Below, one piece after another: positions 11,701 through 36,300 of a DNA stretch of 64,000 nucleotides. A program made the translations under genes and the position numbers. Under the pieces are notes generated by a model. The model saw only the letters and a program-made list of their open reading frames with translations, ran no database searches and had not been told where the DNA came from. Location of the stretch: contig RPFO01000473.1 in the NCBI GenBank assembly GCA_009746045.1, positions 42,501 through 106,500 on the forward strand. Reading direction: 5' to 3'. This stretch comes from Mesostigma viride. Taxonomy: Eukaryota; Streptophyta; Mesostigmatophyceae; Mesostigmatales; Mesostigmataceae. The first letter of the stretch is position 1; each line of letters starts with the position of its first letter.

Positions 11701-14700
11701 GTCCGCCTCTCGACGCAACATGGATCTCGATCATGTCGATTCGTCCTTGGAAATGGACCACAGCTGCCTGGTTTGAGCACCTGCATGGTTGTATACAGAT
11801 CACTCGACAGCACTGTAACTGCGACCGAGACCCTCACTCCTCCATCACCTTCATACCTGTTTCCTAACCCTTTGACAAGTCGAGGGCGTGCCCTTGTCAC
11901 TGCTGCGACTGCCCCCTCCTTTCTGCTGCTGCCCACCCACAGGGCTTCAACGCGCAGGGCGGGAGCCTGCTGGCATCTGAGGCAGCGAGCAAGCAGGCGC
12001 CCGCCCACGGGGCCCAACCATCCGATGCCCCCTCGCAGGGTGACGTCATCGCCATCACCGCTGAAGCCACAGTAGGGGCCACGGGAACCCACCAAAAACA
12101 GGCCTCTCCAGGATCATCAGGGAGTGGGACCCTGGGGCTAACCACCGGTACGCCCTCGGCACTAATGGTGTCCTCGGAAACGCAGACTGACCCTTGGTCA
12201 GACGCGGGCGGCGCTGTGATGTCCGCGGCGGCCGGCGAGGCGGAGCAGCGACACCAGCATCCTCCCCCGCCCGCCCGCTCGCACTCGTACAGCGCGCGGG
12301 ACGCCCAAGGCAAGAAGGTGGGTGCGCACCACCGGGCGGGGTGGATCTTTGGCGGGCGCGGGGGCGGCGCCGCGAATGGGGCCATGAGCGACCACGGGAC
12401 GGGGCTGCTTCGCACGAGCTCCCAGGAGTCATCGGGTCCCGACCTGTCTGGTTGTGAGGGTGGCTCGGACGCAGACGGTAATGCTGGCGACGCGGCCCGG
12501 TCCCGTGCCGCGAGGGGCATCCCCATGCCCAGGGCCCCGCCAGGTGGCGCCAGGCGATTGGCCGATGCGGGCGCGAGCGATGGCGGCAGGGAGAGCAAGG
12601 CCCTGTCGCAGTCCTCCTCGTCCTCCAAGGGCCACTGGCCCAAGGGGCTGTTTGGCCTGCGGTCACACTCGACCACCCGGGAACGGAGCGGGGTCGACGC
12701 CGGAGGCCAACGGCGGAGCCCTTCCCCCGAGGAGGATGGCGGGCCGTTAGTGCTTGCGATGCGGTCTCACAGTTACCAAAACGATGGGGTGCTCTCCCCC
12801 CAGCTCAAGCGTGCGCTCGAGGCCAAGCGCCGGCAGACGAACGCGAGCGCTCTCGCGCGGGATGGCGCCGCCGGGTTGGACGGGGCGGTCGACCCGCACT
12901 CAGCCCACTCGGGGGCGGACTCGCGGCCACGCCACCCGATGCTCATGTGCACGACGAGCATGGATGGGATGCAGGAGCTCGAGCAAGGGAACGCCGCCAC
13001 GTGGCCGGGCCGACTGGGGGCGGACTCAGACCCGTCCAGCCTGGAGAATAGCGCCGTTGGGGGGGGCAATAGGGGGGGCAGGGTCCCCCTGGGTGTGATG
13101 GAGCAGATACAAGCGGAGATGGGAGCGCTGAGGGCGCAGCTGGCCGGTGTGCTCATGGAGAATCGGGAGCTGGTGGAGACCCTGGATGTGATCGCGCAGG
13201 TGTTTGAGAGCGTGAGGTGCGTGATACGTCCATGACTAGGAATTGGATCGCCCATGGCAATCAATTGCTGGAGAGTTTGGCATGTCTGTGTGGGGGTAGT
13301 CGCAGGTGTTTGGGAATGGAAGGTGTGTTTGACGGGTGGGTTGGGTGTGCTATGCGCTGCTCCCATCCAAGAAGTATTTGAGGGTGTCAGGTGCGTTTAG
13401 AGGGGGGGAAGGGGGAGGATGGGGGGGAGGGGGAGGCTCTGGAAAAGCGCTGCTTGTAATAAGGACGGGGTTATTGACGGCGTGGTCTACTACCCACCTC
13501 CTCTGAATGTCATTGTTGCTGAAGTCCTGCGTTTCCATCCTGCTGTCCTTTCTTTTCACCCTAGCACTTCAGCCCTCAAGCATCCTTCGGGCGTGTGACG
13601 TCCCGATGCTGGCAAGCGAATCGTCTATCACGCATCACGCAGGCATGGTTGTAGCAGGGACTAGGGAGGCATAAGTTACACTAGTTAGAATAGGAATGGG
13701 TGGGTCAGACGAGGTTATCTAACCAGGGGTGACATAGCACGTTTTACTGGCATGGTGTAGCTGTAGACCAGGGTGGATTGGTCGCGCAATCGAGATGCTT
13801 TGATGAATGGACGGGAGGGTGGCCGCAGAAGGCAGATCCATGAATGTCTGGATTGTTTCAAAAATCTGTCCCTATTATCTTCCTCGTTTCTTTGGCCATG
13901 TATTCTGCCCTTCCCTTCCCCACGTCCTTCTCAATTGCTCCGCCCCCCTCCCCCCCCCCCTCCCCCGCCCCCCCCCCCTCCCCCTCATCTCCTTTTTGGG
14001 TAGCTGACGACCCACCTGCCTTAACCTGCCTTTCCTGCCACTCACGCGCTGGCTTCCCCCCTCCTCCAGGCTGCCTGTGCTGCTCAAGCTGGCCGAGAGC
14101 AAGGAGCGTCAGCTGTCCTTCCTGGCTTTCAAGACTCTGGCTGCCATCGCCCGCAACGACCCCAACCGGCAAGGAGAGCTGCTGGCGGCCGGCGTGTTCA
14201 AGCTGCTGCTGGGCCACATCGAGGCGCACGTGGTGGCCGAGGCCGACACGGCGCGCCTGGTCAGCATCGCCAAGGGGGTGTCGGCACTGGTGGAGCACCC
14301 AGAATGCCAGGTGGGCACGGCTGTAACTGTGATGATAGTAACAGTTTGGTAGGTACTGACATCGCGGAGCACCCAGAATGCCAGGTGGGCACGGCTGTAA
14401 CTGTGATGATAGTAACACTTTGGTAGGTACTGACATCGCGGAGCGCCCACAGTGCCAGGTGCCAGGTGGGACAGTGGAACTGTATTTATAGTAATGGTAT
14501 GGTAGATATGCTACTGCTAGTATGGCAAGTAATGGTTTTGTAGGTAGTGGTGTGGTAGGTAACGGGTGAATAGGAGAGGCCTGCCCATCGCTGTGGTGGA
14601 ATAGGAGAGGCCTGCCCATCATGAGGTAACGGGTGAATAGGAGAGGTCTGCCCATCGCTGTGGTGGAATACCCAGCGTGCCCAGTGGGGATGGTGCCATG

Positions 14701-17335
14701 TTGTGGTATATAACGTTGGGTTAGGTAATGGGGTGGGTCGGTACCGGAATGGTGGAGCACTCAGAGTGCCCGGTGGGACTTCGGAGAAAACTGTAATGGC
14801 ATTACTTAGAGTAGTGGTAGTCGGAAGGATGTTCACTAATGGGGTACTAGTGGTGGGAAGGATATTCACTAATGGGGCGCTAGTGGTGGGAAGGATATTC
14901 ACTACTGGGGTACTAGTGGTGGGAAGGATATTCACTAATGGGGCGCTAGTGGTGGGAAGGATATTCACTAATGGGGCGCTAGTGGTGGGAAGGATATTCA
15001 CTAATGGGGCGCTAGTGGTGGGAAGGATATTCACTAATGGGGCGCTAGTGGTGGGAAGGACATTCACTAATGGGGCGCTAGTGGTATGGCAGTGCGAACA
15101 TGCGTGGGGAGGAAACATGGGCCATGACGACATGGTTTGAAAGGAAAGGGCACCTGCGTGCCGATGTGTAATCACCGGGCTCCACACATTGGCATGCTCG
15201 CAGACACGTGCTGCGTCCGTAGGGTGCACCCCTTGCTTGCATGTCAGTGGAGACCGCTGAAGAGGAGACACCATGCACGGCAAATACGGCGGCGTTTTCG
15301 GTCCCCATTCGGATGCGCCCCCAATCCCTACCTATTCCTTCCTCCCCGCCAACCTGCTCCACCCCCTGTGCCATCCCTCCCCGACAACCCCCCCTGCCAG
15401 GTCCGCTTCCTGCGCGGCAGCAGCCTCAAGCGGCTGGTGGAGGTGACGGGGGCCTGCCCCCCTGGGGGCGTCCTATTGGAGCTGTTGGGCGCGATCGGCA
15501 AGCTGTGCCGTGTGGCGCCACTGCACACGCCGCTCGAGCGGTCGGGCGCGATCCTGCAGCTCATGCGCAGGGGCGGCGCGGAGCAGCCGGAGACGCGCCT
15601 GCAGGTGGGCCCAGGGTGGCGGACCGGGGGTGGGCAGCAACGTGTGGCCACAAGTGGACAGGCACGGGGTGATGTGATCGCTGCTCGCTCATCCATGTGC
15701 CTCCACTAGGACAGGCACGCGGTACAAACTATGTACTTTTTTACACGGTACTCCATTTTTCGTACCATACTGGATTCCAACACGGTTTCTCTAGCACTAG
15801 CGTACGGAACGTAGCTAGCCGGTGGGCACAGGGTGTTGGACCGGGGATGGATGGCAACTTTTGGCAAATGCTGCTTGGCCAATGATGGCAAGTGCTGCTT
15901 TTGATGGCAAGCGCTATTACAACGCGACGGCAGAAATCGCTGGCTGGGAGTGGTGGCAACGCACGCACATGGTATGATCACTGTCGCGCGGCACAGGGCT
16001 GCCTGCCCTGGGGCCTGGGCAATGCGCTTTGTTATTACATTTCTTCCTTTGTTTCTGGTGTCTTGTTGTCCCCTCCAGCATGGTGATTACTTAAATTATA
16101 CCTGTAACTCTCCCCTCTGACTATAAGTTCATTATTCCGGCAAAACTCCCCTCTGTTTATGACTATAACTATTACCTACTACTCCCCTCTGTTTATGACT
16201 ATAATTGTCACTGTAGTACTCCCCTCTTTTTCTCTTGGGTAAATCTATCCTAAGTATCCTTCCCCGGTCAGCCACATGCTGCTCTTATCGACCTCTTCCC
16301 CTCTGGCTTCCCATTCTCAACGCTCTCCGCCCCCCACCCCACCCCTTGTGACAGGTGGCGCTCGCGCTCGAGGCGCTGGCCACGTCCCGCGACGACCTGG
16401 AGGCCATCGTCGACGAGACGCTCCTCCGCTGCGCCGTCCAGATGTCCCTGGCCACGCCCCTGCGCGAGCTCCGCCTCTCCGTGCTCCACCTGCTGCTGCG
16501 CGTGCTCACCTGCGAGGCCTCGTTCATGCACTTTGCGCCCATGGTTGTCGAGGTGGGTGGCGTGCGGCTGCTGCGGCTCCACGTCGCGTCCGATGATGTC
16601 CACCTGGCGGCCGGCGCGCGCGTGTGCATCACGAAGCTGGGCGTCTACTCAGCGATGCTTCGATCGGGACCGGGGGGGATGGCGGCTGAGATCGCGCAGC
16701 ATCTGGGGGCCACAGCGAAGTGGGAGCGGGGGCCCGTGGGCGTCACAGGGATCGACATGCTCGGCGCCAGGGACGCGATGGCCATCCAGGCAGGGAGCGC
16801 GCTCCTGGGGACCCAGGGATTACAGGGCATGGAGGGGGTGGCTCGAGATGGGTCAAGTGGCCTATTGTTTGTAGGGGGTGGCAGCCGGGCGAATTCGGTC
16901 TCCAATGGCCAAACCAGGGGCTCGCACTGGCACACCGACGGATCGAGTAGCACTGTCAGCAGGAAGAGCCGCCGCGCCACCTATGCGGGGCCGGAGTCGG
17001 GCGTCGCCACTAACGGGTTGTCCAGTGGGATCCCGCCGGCAGCCCCCGTCAGGCCGTTTGGGTACGCCACGACCGCGGGAGAGGCGGCGGCGGCGGCGGC
17101 GGCGGCGGCAGGTCTGCTGCCTTGGAGCGGCGGGAACGGACTGTTTATGGGGGGTGCGCCAGCGAGTGAGGTGGAGACGCCGGTGGGCTCAACGATTGCG
17201 CTGCCGCCTCCCGGTGCCGGGGGGGCCAACCTGCAGATGCTCTACTTTGCCATGTCCCCCGGGGGCAGCGAGATGTGGAACGGAAGCGTCAAGGCCAGCA
17301 GCCCTGTCAGCAGTGTCGGCTCGTTTGCGACTTGA
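8738..17335 (+). CDS. Armadillo-like repeat protein (about 1,210 aa, seven exons)
   Basis: Exons 8738-9085, 9271-9474, 10748-11128, 11943-13216, 14070-14310, 15401-15604 and 16355-17335 join in phase (3,633 nt). The start ATG at 8738 is the first Met of exon 1. Residues 1-310 are unrecognised, with a basic patch (RHKVRHKSHKHSRTFSVDMD). Residues about 312-690 are low-complexity, Ser/Gly-rich and probably disordered, with SHSYS-type motifs. A coiled coil (MEQIQAEMGALRAQLAGVLM...) precedes helical repeats from residue 736: LPVLLKLAESKERQLSFLAF, KTLAAIARNDPNRQGELLAA, LLELLGAIGKLCR, ALALEALATSRDDLEAIV and ELRLSVLHLLLRVLTCE. These fit armadillo/HEAT helices. The C-terminal about 190 residues are Gly/Ala/Ser-rich. 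Armadillo proteins usually act as scaffolds; no orthologue is recognised. The donor at 13216 (GTGCGT) was preferred over 13211 because only it keeps the frame. Confidence 0.75.
10216..10270. repeat. Perfect 21-bp inverted repeat (intronic hairpin)
   Basis: Bases 10216-10236 are exactly reverse-complementary to 10250-10270, with a 13-base spacer, inside intron 2 of the armadillo-like gene. The arms contain TTGCGAACGCAA. It could be a tiny MITE, a cruciform or an RNA hairpin; no arm resembles a small RNA I know. Confidence 0.8.
11219..11362 (+). repeat. Tandem duplication, 80-bp step, in intron 3 of the armadillo-like gene
   Basis: The segment starting gccaggactagtggttgcc at 11219 recurs at about 11299 with a few substitutions, both ending agaaaaggaata. 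Two copies, noncoding. Confidence 0.7.
14355..14450 (+). repeat. Duplicate of the 3' end of armadillo exon 5 with its donor
   Basis: The segment around 14296-14352 (ggagcacccagaatgccag followed by gtgggcacggctgtaact) recurs at about 14369-14425. The copy includes the last codons of exon 5 and the splice donor, so it is a local tandem duplication that produced a spare donor within the intron. Confidence 0.7.
14810..15092 (+). repeat. 33-bp minisatellite in intron 5 of the armadillo-like gene
   Basis: About nine copies of a 33-bp unit (gtggtgggaaggatattcac + taatggggcgcta). Because 33 is a multiple of three it creates open frames on both strands, which I do not regard as genes. Confidence 0.9.
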
Positions 17336-18384
17336 GCAAATGGTTAGGTGCGATCCGACCATCTGATTGAGCTTGTGGTCTACGTAGCGGTCTATTTTAG
17401 GGCTAGGCATGATCAAATCCTGTGGATGTGACCGCCGGGAAGCGCCATGCAGCCACCAGGGGACAAGGGAAGGAAACCAGCCTCAGTTGAGCGATAAGGT
17501 CAGACCGCTGCATGCTGCGAGGGAGGCAGTGGAGCGTCCCTTTCGAAGCTTGCAACAGTCACACCGGATGCCCTGTATGCTGGCAACAGTCACACCGGAT
17601 GCCCTGTATGCTGGCAACAGTCACACCGGATGCCCTGTATGCTGGCAACAGTCACACCGGATGCCCTGTATGCTGGCAACAGTCACACCCGATGCCCTGT
17701 ATGAGGGGGGTGCTCGTTAGCCAGCCTGCCATGGCGAGGGCCTGCTGCTTTTAGTTGGCACTGTGCTAGCGTTGGTTTCTGTTCATGGCATGGGCTGGAT
17801 GTCCTGTGCGAATAGAGATCGTTGACACAGGAACTGGACGGCTGCACTCCATCCTGGTGTAGGAAACCTCGTTTGTTCTTGAAACCTCCTTTGTTGTTAT
17901 CTCTCATTTTTTATTTTTATTTTTCTGTGGACACACATGTTTATTTAATCGCAGTATTGTGCCCCCCATGGGGAGGTGCAGAGCCCATCGATCTGATTTG
18001 TAAATCAAACTGTTTTTTTAATTCAATGATCTGCTAAGAAATAAATGGCTATGAGTGTCATTATCGGCATGAATGCAGTGTATATGTATCATCTCTTGAC
18101 TCAGCTCAACCGACATGCATGAGCTCTGTATAGCTAGTACACAACATGCAATTGACTGCATGATGTACATTATCAAGTAGGCAGCTATAGTCGATTGCAT
18201 GTTTGTGTTTGATATGGCTAGTCAGACAAGCTGCTAGAGAGGAGCATGAGGTCTAGCTCAATAGCGATCAATCCACTCTAGCTGGCACACACAATTTGAC
18301 ACGAGCTAGGCTAATTGCTAGCTTGAGTAAACACGATTTTTAAAGATGTGGCGGCAGTGCCAATACTACCGATCAGCCAGCCAA
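17336..18384. other. Intergenic, with a 31-bp minisatellite at 17549-17700
   Basis: Five near-identical 31-bp units (caacagtcacaccggatgcc + ctgtatgctgg) lie at 17549-17700. They have no variable spacers, so this is not CRISPR. The rest is AT-richer sequence without a supportable gene; it probably includes the 3' UTR of the armadillo-like gene. Confidence 0.7.
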
Positions 18385-18805
18385 GTAAGTAAGTAAGTAA
18401 GTAAGTACTTGCGTGTCATGCGCAAAGGCATGCCACGGAGTACTATATGCTAATCTCATTAGAAAAATAATTACACAAAAGTTTAGACAAATATCAAAGA
18501 GACAACCAGCGCAGGCCAGAAATCGGGAGAATCCGGACCATGGTAGCTCGAGCCTGCCGTTATCTTTTCCGCGTTTTCGAGTCGTTCAGGATGATGAAGA
18601 TGAATGGTGATGGAAATGTGTATCCTTGTGCATTGAAATTATGGCTGGCTTAAATATCGTCTGCATCATCCCCCAACCGTTAAGCACTAGATGGGGATGT
18701 AATCCTCATCCGAGCTGTCCTCTACTGTAATGGCAGACGAAGCGGTAGTGTAGCGGCTATCCTCAGGACCAATAACCTCCACCTGCGGACTTCTACCCTA
18801 GCTGG
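18385..18805 (-). mobile_element. Family D retroelement 3' fragment with (TTAC)n tail, rearranged copy
   Basis: On the minus strand, 18800-18654 match the C-terminal ORF and 3' UTR of the family D copy at 49842-49985, ending in acidic residues SSDEDYIPI and a stop. After an internal insert (18484-18541, matching 50266-50325 in inverted order), 18480-18411 match the terminal sequence ACTCCGTGGCATGCC..GCGCATGACAC, followed by TTAC repeats (18410-18385). The insert is fused into the 3' UTR, so the copy is rearranged and dead. Confidence 0.6.
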
Positions 18806-18867
18806 CCCAGCCAAGCTAGCCGTATACACTTTGGCCCTGTTGGAGCTACGCTGAGTTTTCGCTGCTG

Positions 18868-18915
18868 CTTTTTTTTTTTTTTTTTTTTTTTTTTTTTCTT
18901 TTTTCGCGCGCGCGC
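18868..18915. repeat. Poly-T tract and (CG)n
   Basis: About 30 Ts, one C, six Ts and then a CG repeat. It could be the poly(A) of a minus-strand insertion or simple slippage; nothing recognisable lies beside it. Confidence 0.7.
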
Positions 18916-19013
18916 GACCGGCATTAAACAGTTGTTGGCTCACTATATTTGCTGCCTGCCTTGACGATGTACCTTGTGGCCCTGACGGGAGCAACCAGTC
19001 TGCAATGGCCCTA

Positions 19014-19122
19014 GGACTGTTTGCACCCATCCATCCATCCATCGGGGTTAATGCTCCGTGACTCCCCAACGGGAGCACGAGTCTAATTAATTAATTAATT
19101 ATTTAATTAATTAATTAATTAA
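19014..19122 (+). mobile_element. Solo 3' end of family A LINE with (TTAA)n tail
   Basis: This matches 7708-7820 and 49230-49350: actgtttgcacccatccatc, TGCTCC..GGAGCA hairpin, AGTCTAATTAA repeats. An extreme 5' truncation, with no coding sequence. Confidence 0.75.
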
Positions 19123-20957
19123 TGGCCCTAGTCAAAGCAAGGGGCAGCCGCCGCCGCCAATTAGAGGGCCAGGTCGATCCGAGCTGACCACGGGGCACTC
19201 TGGCCCTCGAGATCCAGGCGGTCCTCGCGGCGCTGCATGGCAGAACTCATGGAAAAACTCATGCTCCTTATGTACATCACCATGTCGCTCCATACACGTA
19301 TTCATTCACACTGGCCTCTTTGGTATTTCATCCATGTTCCAGCCGACCGCCCGCTGAGACATGCCGACAGCATGCATAATTATGCTGTTGGGCGACACGC
19401 AATAAAATTACCTAGGACTTTGTTCCATGAAAAATCATGTCGTCCCTTACAGATTGGCCCGAATTCGCTTGCCGATATTCACGCACTGCTGCAGAGCACA
19501 CCGAGAGAGGATGTGGCCCCGCCACGTTCAAACGTCACCTCCAATCAAAGCACACGAAGGAAGGTACTCCCGACGTTCCCTCCAGCCACCAAAGCATGTA
19601 TCAAGCCACGTTTCCACCCTGAACTTATCAGCCATAAGAGGTTTCGTAAAGGCAACTGTCGCTGCCCGTGCAAGTACACATCATGGAGCATAGTATAGGC
19701 GCAGCAGCAACGCGCCTTCCACTGCCAAATAAAATTGGTACCTAGCAGGTACATGACACGGTAATGGGTGAGAAAAATGGCAAGGAGAGCCTTTAATGCT
19801 GAGACGTACATAAATTGCGGGCGCCACCTGTTTAACGCACATCGTGTAAGCAAATGCTGCTGCTCCGGGTCGTGGGCGCGACCTAACAGGCAAACTGCAT
19901 GCCCCTCTGCCCTCAACGCTTATCACTAACCATGAAACCCGTGGTCGCTTTGCATTAGTCGGGAAGCAGAACGCTTTGTCTCTCCCAGCAGAATAATCAT
20001 TTCTAGGACCTGAGAAGGGGAAAGTGCTCACTTTTCCTTGATAAACTTCGTGACAATGTACCGTATACAGCAGCCGCAGCGGAAGCCATCTACCGCTCTC
20101 CTAGAGAATTGAGACGAGTAGAAAATAAACACCTCTAACGATGTAAACTTGACATCAGTAATCGTTTTAGTGCCGATCTCGCGTGTCTCTTGACGCCTCG
20201 CGCTTTCTCTAATGGTTTTGCGCGTGCTGGTGAACGACCTCCACCAGGCACCAAATTTAATTACCAATCCACCAAGTTTTTTCCGGGTAAATGTGTATAT
20301 TTGTTATTAACCAATAAGAATTAATGGATTCTTATTATTAACCAATAAGAATCCAATCCACCAAGTTGCCATCATGTCACTAAGTTTGGGCCTGTGGGGC
20401 TCAGGTATCTTACTGCTTAGGGCGTTGCAATCGTGTAACCTGGCCAGTGGACGCTACAACACGCTGCCAGAATTAAAACTTCAGTGTGTATTATTTTCTC
20501 CAAGCCGAGACCAATCTCCCGAGTCCCGAGGTCCCGACCCACGGGAGAAAGATGGTTTATCCCTACAATTGGTTTATCCCTACATGTAAAGACCATTCGA
20601 GGTAATAAATTCTAGTTACACGTTAGATGCTCGCTATTAAAATTAGCGGGCCTAGATTTCTACATTTGAATGTGCTTTATAGCTCCGCAGTAGCCAGTCG
20701 TACATCGTAAATGCTTGTATGCCTCATGAACGACGCTTCGGATGCTATAATGAGAGCGTGAGTCGCTCGAGGATTGCTGCGAGCTTCGATATTCTGATCA
20801 GACACTCATGACGAGCTTCGATATGTTTGGAAAACTTTTTACCTCCCCGAAGAGGAATTGGACAACTAGGGTAGTTAGGACGTCACCAAGAGGAAGAATT
20901 GGTGGCTATTTTCTAATGCTGCGGCCTTTGAACTCATGATTGTCACGTCAGATCCAG
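19123..20957. other. Intergenic, no supportable gene
   Basis: A short frame near 19437-19600 has residues CGPATFKRHLQSKH, faintly like the His end of a zinc finger, but lacks a paired Cys motif. A duplicated 18-bp segment (ttattaaccaataagaat) lies at about 20302 and 20333. The sequence just before 20958 probably contains the promoter and 5' UTR of the next gene; no core element could be named. Confidence 0.5.
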
Positions 20958-31629
<10,672 letters not shown>

Positions 31630-31797
31630 GGATAACCGCTTCTTGCCCAGCCAAATACTGAGCTGCACATCTCCATGACATCCGGCAAGAGCATCTTATG
31701 CATCACTGCACCACTTGAAATTGGGAGAGCCCCAACAATTGGTCGATGACATTGTCCGTGGCGATGCAATATCCCTCCTGGGCATTTGAGTCTCGCT

Positions 31798-32859
<1,062 letters not shown>

Positions 32860-33188
32860 ATATTAAATTAAATTTAACTAAATTAAAATATAACATGTGC
32901 CTCCGTTGGGAGATCATGTAGCGCATATTCCTTGATGGATGGGTGGAGTGTCCAGAGGACTTCAGCCGCGTGATCGAACTAACCTAACTCTAAGCTATCT
33001 AGTCTAGAAAATCCTAACTATGTACACTACTCATCAAAACGCCTCCTCCTCTTGGGGGGAGGTGGCTTGCCCACAGGGGCTGGCGTGTGAGCCTTGACAA
33101 TCTTCTGCCACCGCGTCTTGTTCTGCATGGCAGTCCAAAGAAGGGAGAGAGAGTGGATGCGGTGTTCAAACGGGGCTGGGACCACTAG
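32860..33188 (-). mobile_element. Family C LINE 3' end, 5'-truncated
   Basis: Read on the minus strand it carries the end of the LINE polymerase (FEHRIHSLSLLWTAMQNK..., frame partly intact) and the terminal sequence AAGGAATATGCGCTACATGA, TCTCCCAACGGAGGCACATG and an AT-rich AATTTAA tail. It matches 36050-36311 and 40080-40375. Confidence 0.75.
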
Positions 33189-33309
33189 GTCGAGCTATGG
33201 ATGTGTGACGAGCTATGGATGCCGAGAATGCTCAGAAGTTTTGACTCCGGGCATGAAATTTGGTCGGGTAAATTGCAGTAGACTCGCCTTTTGATGTTGA
33301 ACACGCTGA

Positions 33310-36300
33310 TCTAATTTTTGGCAGCCATCGCTCCTGATTTCGCAAGCTATCGTCAGCGGCGCTATACGAGCACGCTCAGGACGCGGAGGCGGCCCAGTGC
33401 ATCGCGGCCGGATGCCAAGGCCTGCCAGGCTCGCAACCAGGGCAAGGACATGTGGTACCACCTCGACCGGCTCGGCGGCCGGCGGCAGCGCACTCCGGTG
33501 GAGCACACGGGGGACGGCACGGCGCCGGTCAGCCTTGACCGCTGGTTGGCCCACAATGTTTCCTTGACCGGTGGGGCTCGCGCCCCCCCCCCCGCCGCTT
33601 CACCCCGAGACGGCCGCCCGCCTCGGGGTTGCCGGACCCCCGCCGCCGCCAGCGCCCCCCTCCTCGGCCGCGGACTACCAAGTCCCCGCCTTGCAGGAGG
33701 GCTGCCTTGCCACTGACGACGTCGTCCCCCCCTTCACTTTGAAGGAATTGGACGGCGCCCTTGCTCGCCTGCGGTACGATGCGGCGGTCGGTGCCGACCA
33801 CCTTTCTGCTGAGCTGCTGAAGACCCCTGATCCGGCGGTTAGGGATCTTCTGCTGGCGTTCTGCAACCGTGTTCTGCTTTCTGACGAGCCTCCGCCTGCT
33901 GAGTGGCAGACGGCCATCCGCGTCATGCTGTACAAGAAGGCCGGGCTCTGCTGCTGACCCCGGTAACTACAGGGGTGTCCGCTGCCTCCAGAGCGCCGCG
34001 CTGAAGGTCTTCATGCGCATGATGCTGCACAGGCTCCGCGCCGCGCTGGACCCCCACCTGGGTGAGTCTCAGATGGGTTTCCGTCGTGGTCGTAACACTG
34101 TCATGGCTGTGTTTGTCGCGCGCTGGTTGATGGACTCAGGAGGTGCGTCGCCTTCCCCCTGACAGTTTGCCGCTGGTCTTCATTTTGGTTGACTATATCA
34201 AGGCCTTTGACACGGTAGGTGAGGTAGAACTGCGTGGGTGCCACCGCCTTCCCCACTCACGGGACAAGGCGGCTCCCCCACCAGTCCTGCTCACCTTCCC
34301 CTCCCCTGAGGATAAGCAGCGGTTCCTCTCTCGTCGCAAGAGGTTGCACGACCTCACCTGGACGCTGGATGACGACCTGACCCCCGCTCAGCAACAGCAG
34401 CGACGCGACCTGTGGCCGGAATACCTCCGCCATAAGCAGGACCCCCAGAAGCCCAAGGTGTACTGGAGGGGCGGGGACCTGATGATCAACCACAAGATGT
34501 GGACGCCCCCAGAGGGCTAGAATAGCAATAGCCCTAGCAATTGTAACCTTTGGAGTCACTGCCGCTAAGGCAGCCATGCCTAGAATGTTCGCCTAGTAGC
34601 TGTGCCAACATACCTAGTCACGTGCCGCCAACGCACGGTACACAACCAGCCATAGCCTTAGCCTAGTCCTACTAGCACAGCCACGCTACGCCCGTGCTAT
34701 GGTCAGATTACTTGCCCACGCTATACTTGTTATGCCCCGCTTACATATGGGTCTTATTGCACCCACAGTTTGCCGGATCGTTAGCCTGTCCTTTTAGCTA
34801 GCCGCGCCCGATTGCAGCTGTGGCATGCCTTTGGCATGAAGGAGACTGGGGGTCTCTGCCCTTTCTCATGTAGTGCACACACAGGGATTAAAAGCACTTC
34901 AGTGCTCCGTGACTCCCCAACGGGAGCACGTGTTTAATTAATTAATTAATTAATTTGACACGGTCCTCTGGGAGGCTCTTTGGGCCATCCTAGCTCTGGA
35001 TCGAGTGCCACCTGCGTTTATTGCTGCCATTGGCCGACTGTATGAGGGCTCACAGGCGGTAGTGCGGACTGCGGAAGGCACCACCCCACCATTCCCCCTT
35101 CACCACGGGGTGTGGCAAGGTTGTGTCCTGTCCCCATACCTGTTCATTATTGTCGTGGATCACGTCATGCGCCGAGCACGTGCGCGCTTTACTGCTCTTA
35201 AGGGGAGTCGAGCCAGGCTTGGACATCCTTAACGAGAAAGAGCATGGCGGGATTCGACCTGGTTACCGCCTGCATGGCCGACCTGATTTATGCGGATGAC
35301 ACCACCCTCATCGATCGCGCGCCCCGAGCACATTCAGACCTGGCTGGACTGTCTGGGCCTGGAGGCGAGGGCGGTGGGGTTGGAGATTAGTGTCAAAACT
35401 GAGGCGATGGTGATTGGGGCCTCCAGTACACCGCCGCTGCCGCGCCTGCTCGATGGGACGACGGTCCCGTTCCGCGATCGCTTCAAGCTGTTAGGGAGCT
35501 GGCTCCCTGACACCGCCGACGATGTGGACACCCGCATCGGCCTGGCCTGGGCTAGGCTTCGTTCGCTCAACACCTACTGGCGCTCGATCCAAGGGCCTGG
35601 GCGACCACCGCAAGCGCATGCTCTTCAAGGTCCTCGTCCTTACGGTGCTCACGTATATGGCGCCGAGGCGTGGACACTCACACCCACACTGGCAGCTAGG
35701 CTAGACGGCACAGTCTACAGGATGCTCCGACAGGTCCTGAACGTAGGGTTTTCCAAGCGCCCGTCATCAGAGTCAATTTGTATCAGGGCATGCCTCGTAT
35801 TTCGGACGAGATTAGACAGCGTAGGATAGCATTTGTAGGACACCTTGCTCGCACTAGCCAGGTCGACACCGCCCTTGGTCTGGCAGGCCCCCAGCGGCTT
35901 GGCCAGCCAGGGCGGCACATTCTGACCTGGCCTGGCCCCAAGGACATTCCCAAAAAGGTATAGGGAAACATGTCACGAACTACGTACAGATGTTGCTGGA
36001 TGACCTATACTGGTCCCAGCCCAGTTTGAATACCGCATCCACTCTCTCTCCCTTCTTTGGACTGCAATGCAGAACAAGACGCGGTGGAAGAGGATTGTCA
36101 AGGCTCACACGCCCGACCCTGTGGGCAAACCACCTCCCCCCAAGCGGAGGAGGCGTTTTGATGAGTAGGGGAGTTAGGATTTTTCTAGACTATAGCTAGA
36201 TTAGAGTTAGGTTAGTTCGATTACGCGGCTCCTTCCACCCCACCCATCCATCAAGGAATATGTGCTACATGATCTCCCAACGGAGGCATGTTATAATTTA

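Noticed and set aside
13211-13216. Donor at 13211 (GTGAGG) for armadillo exon 4
   Set aside because: It would throw LPVLLKLAES out of frame; the GTGCGT donor at 13216 keeps it.
17549-17700. Regular 31-bp repeats resembling a CRISPR array
   Set aside because: Units are back to back with no variable spacers and the DNA is eukaryotic.
19437-19622. BED-type or C2H2 zinc finger (CGPATFKRHLQSKH)
   Set aside because: Only one Cys in a usable position and no aromatic/Cys-pair signature; left as noncoding.
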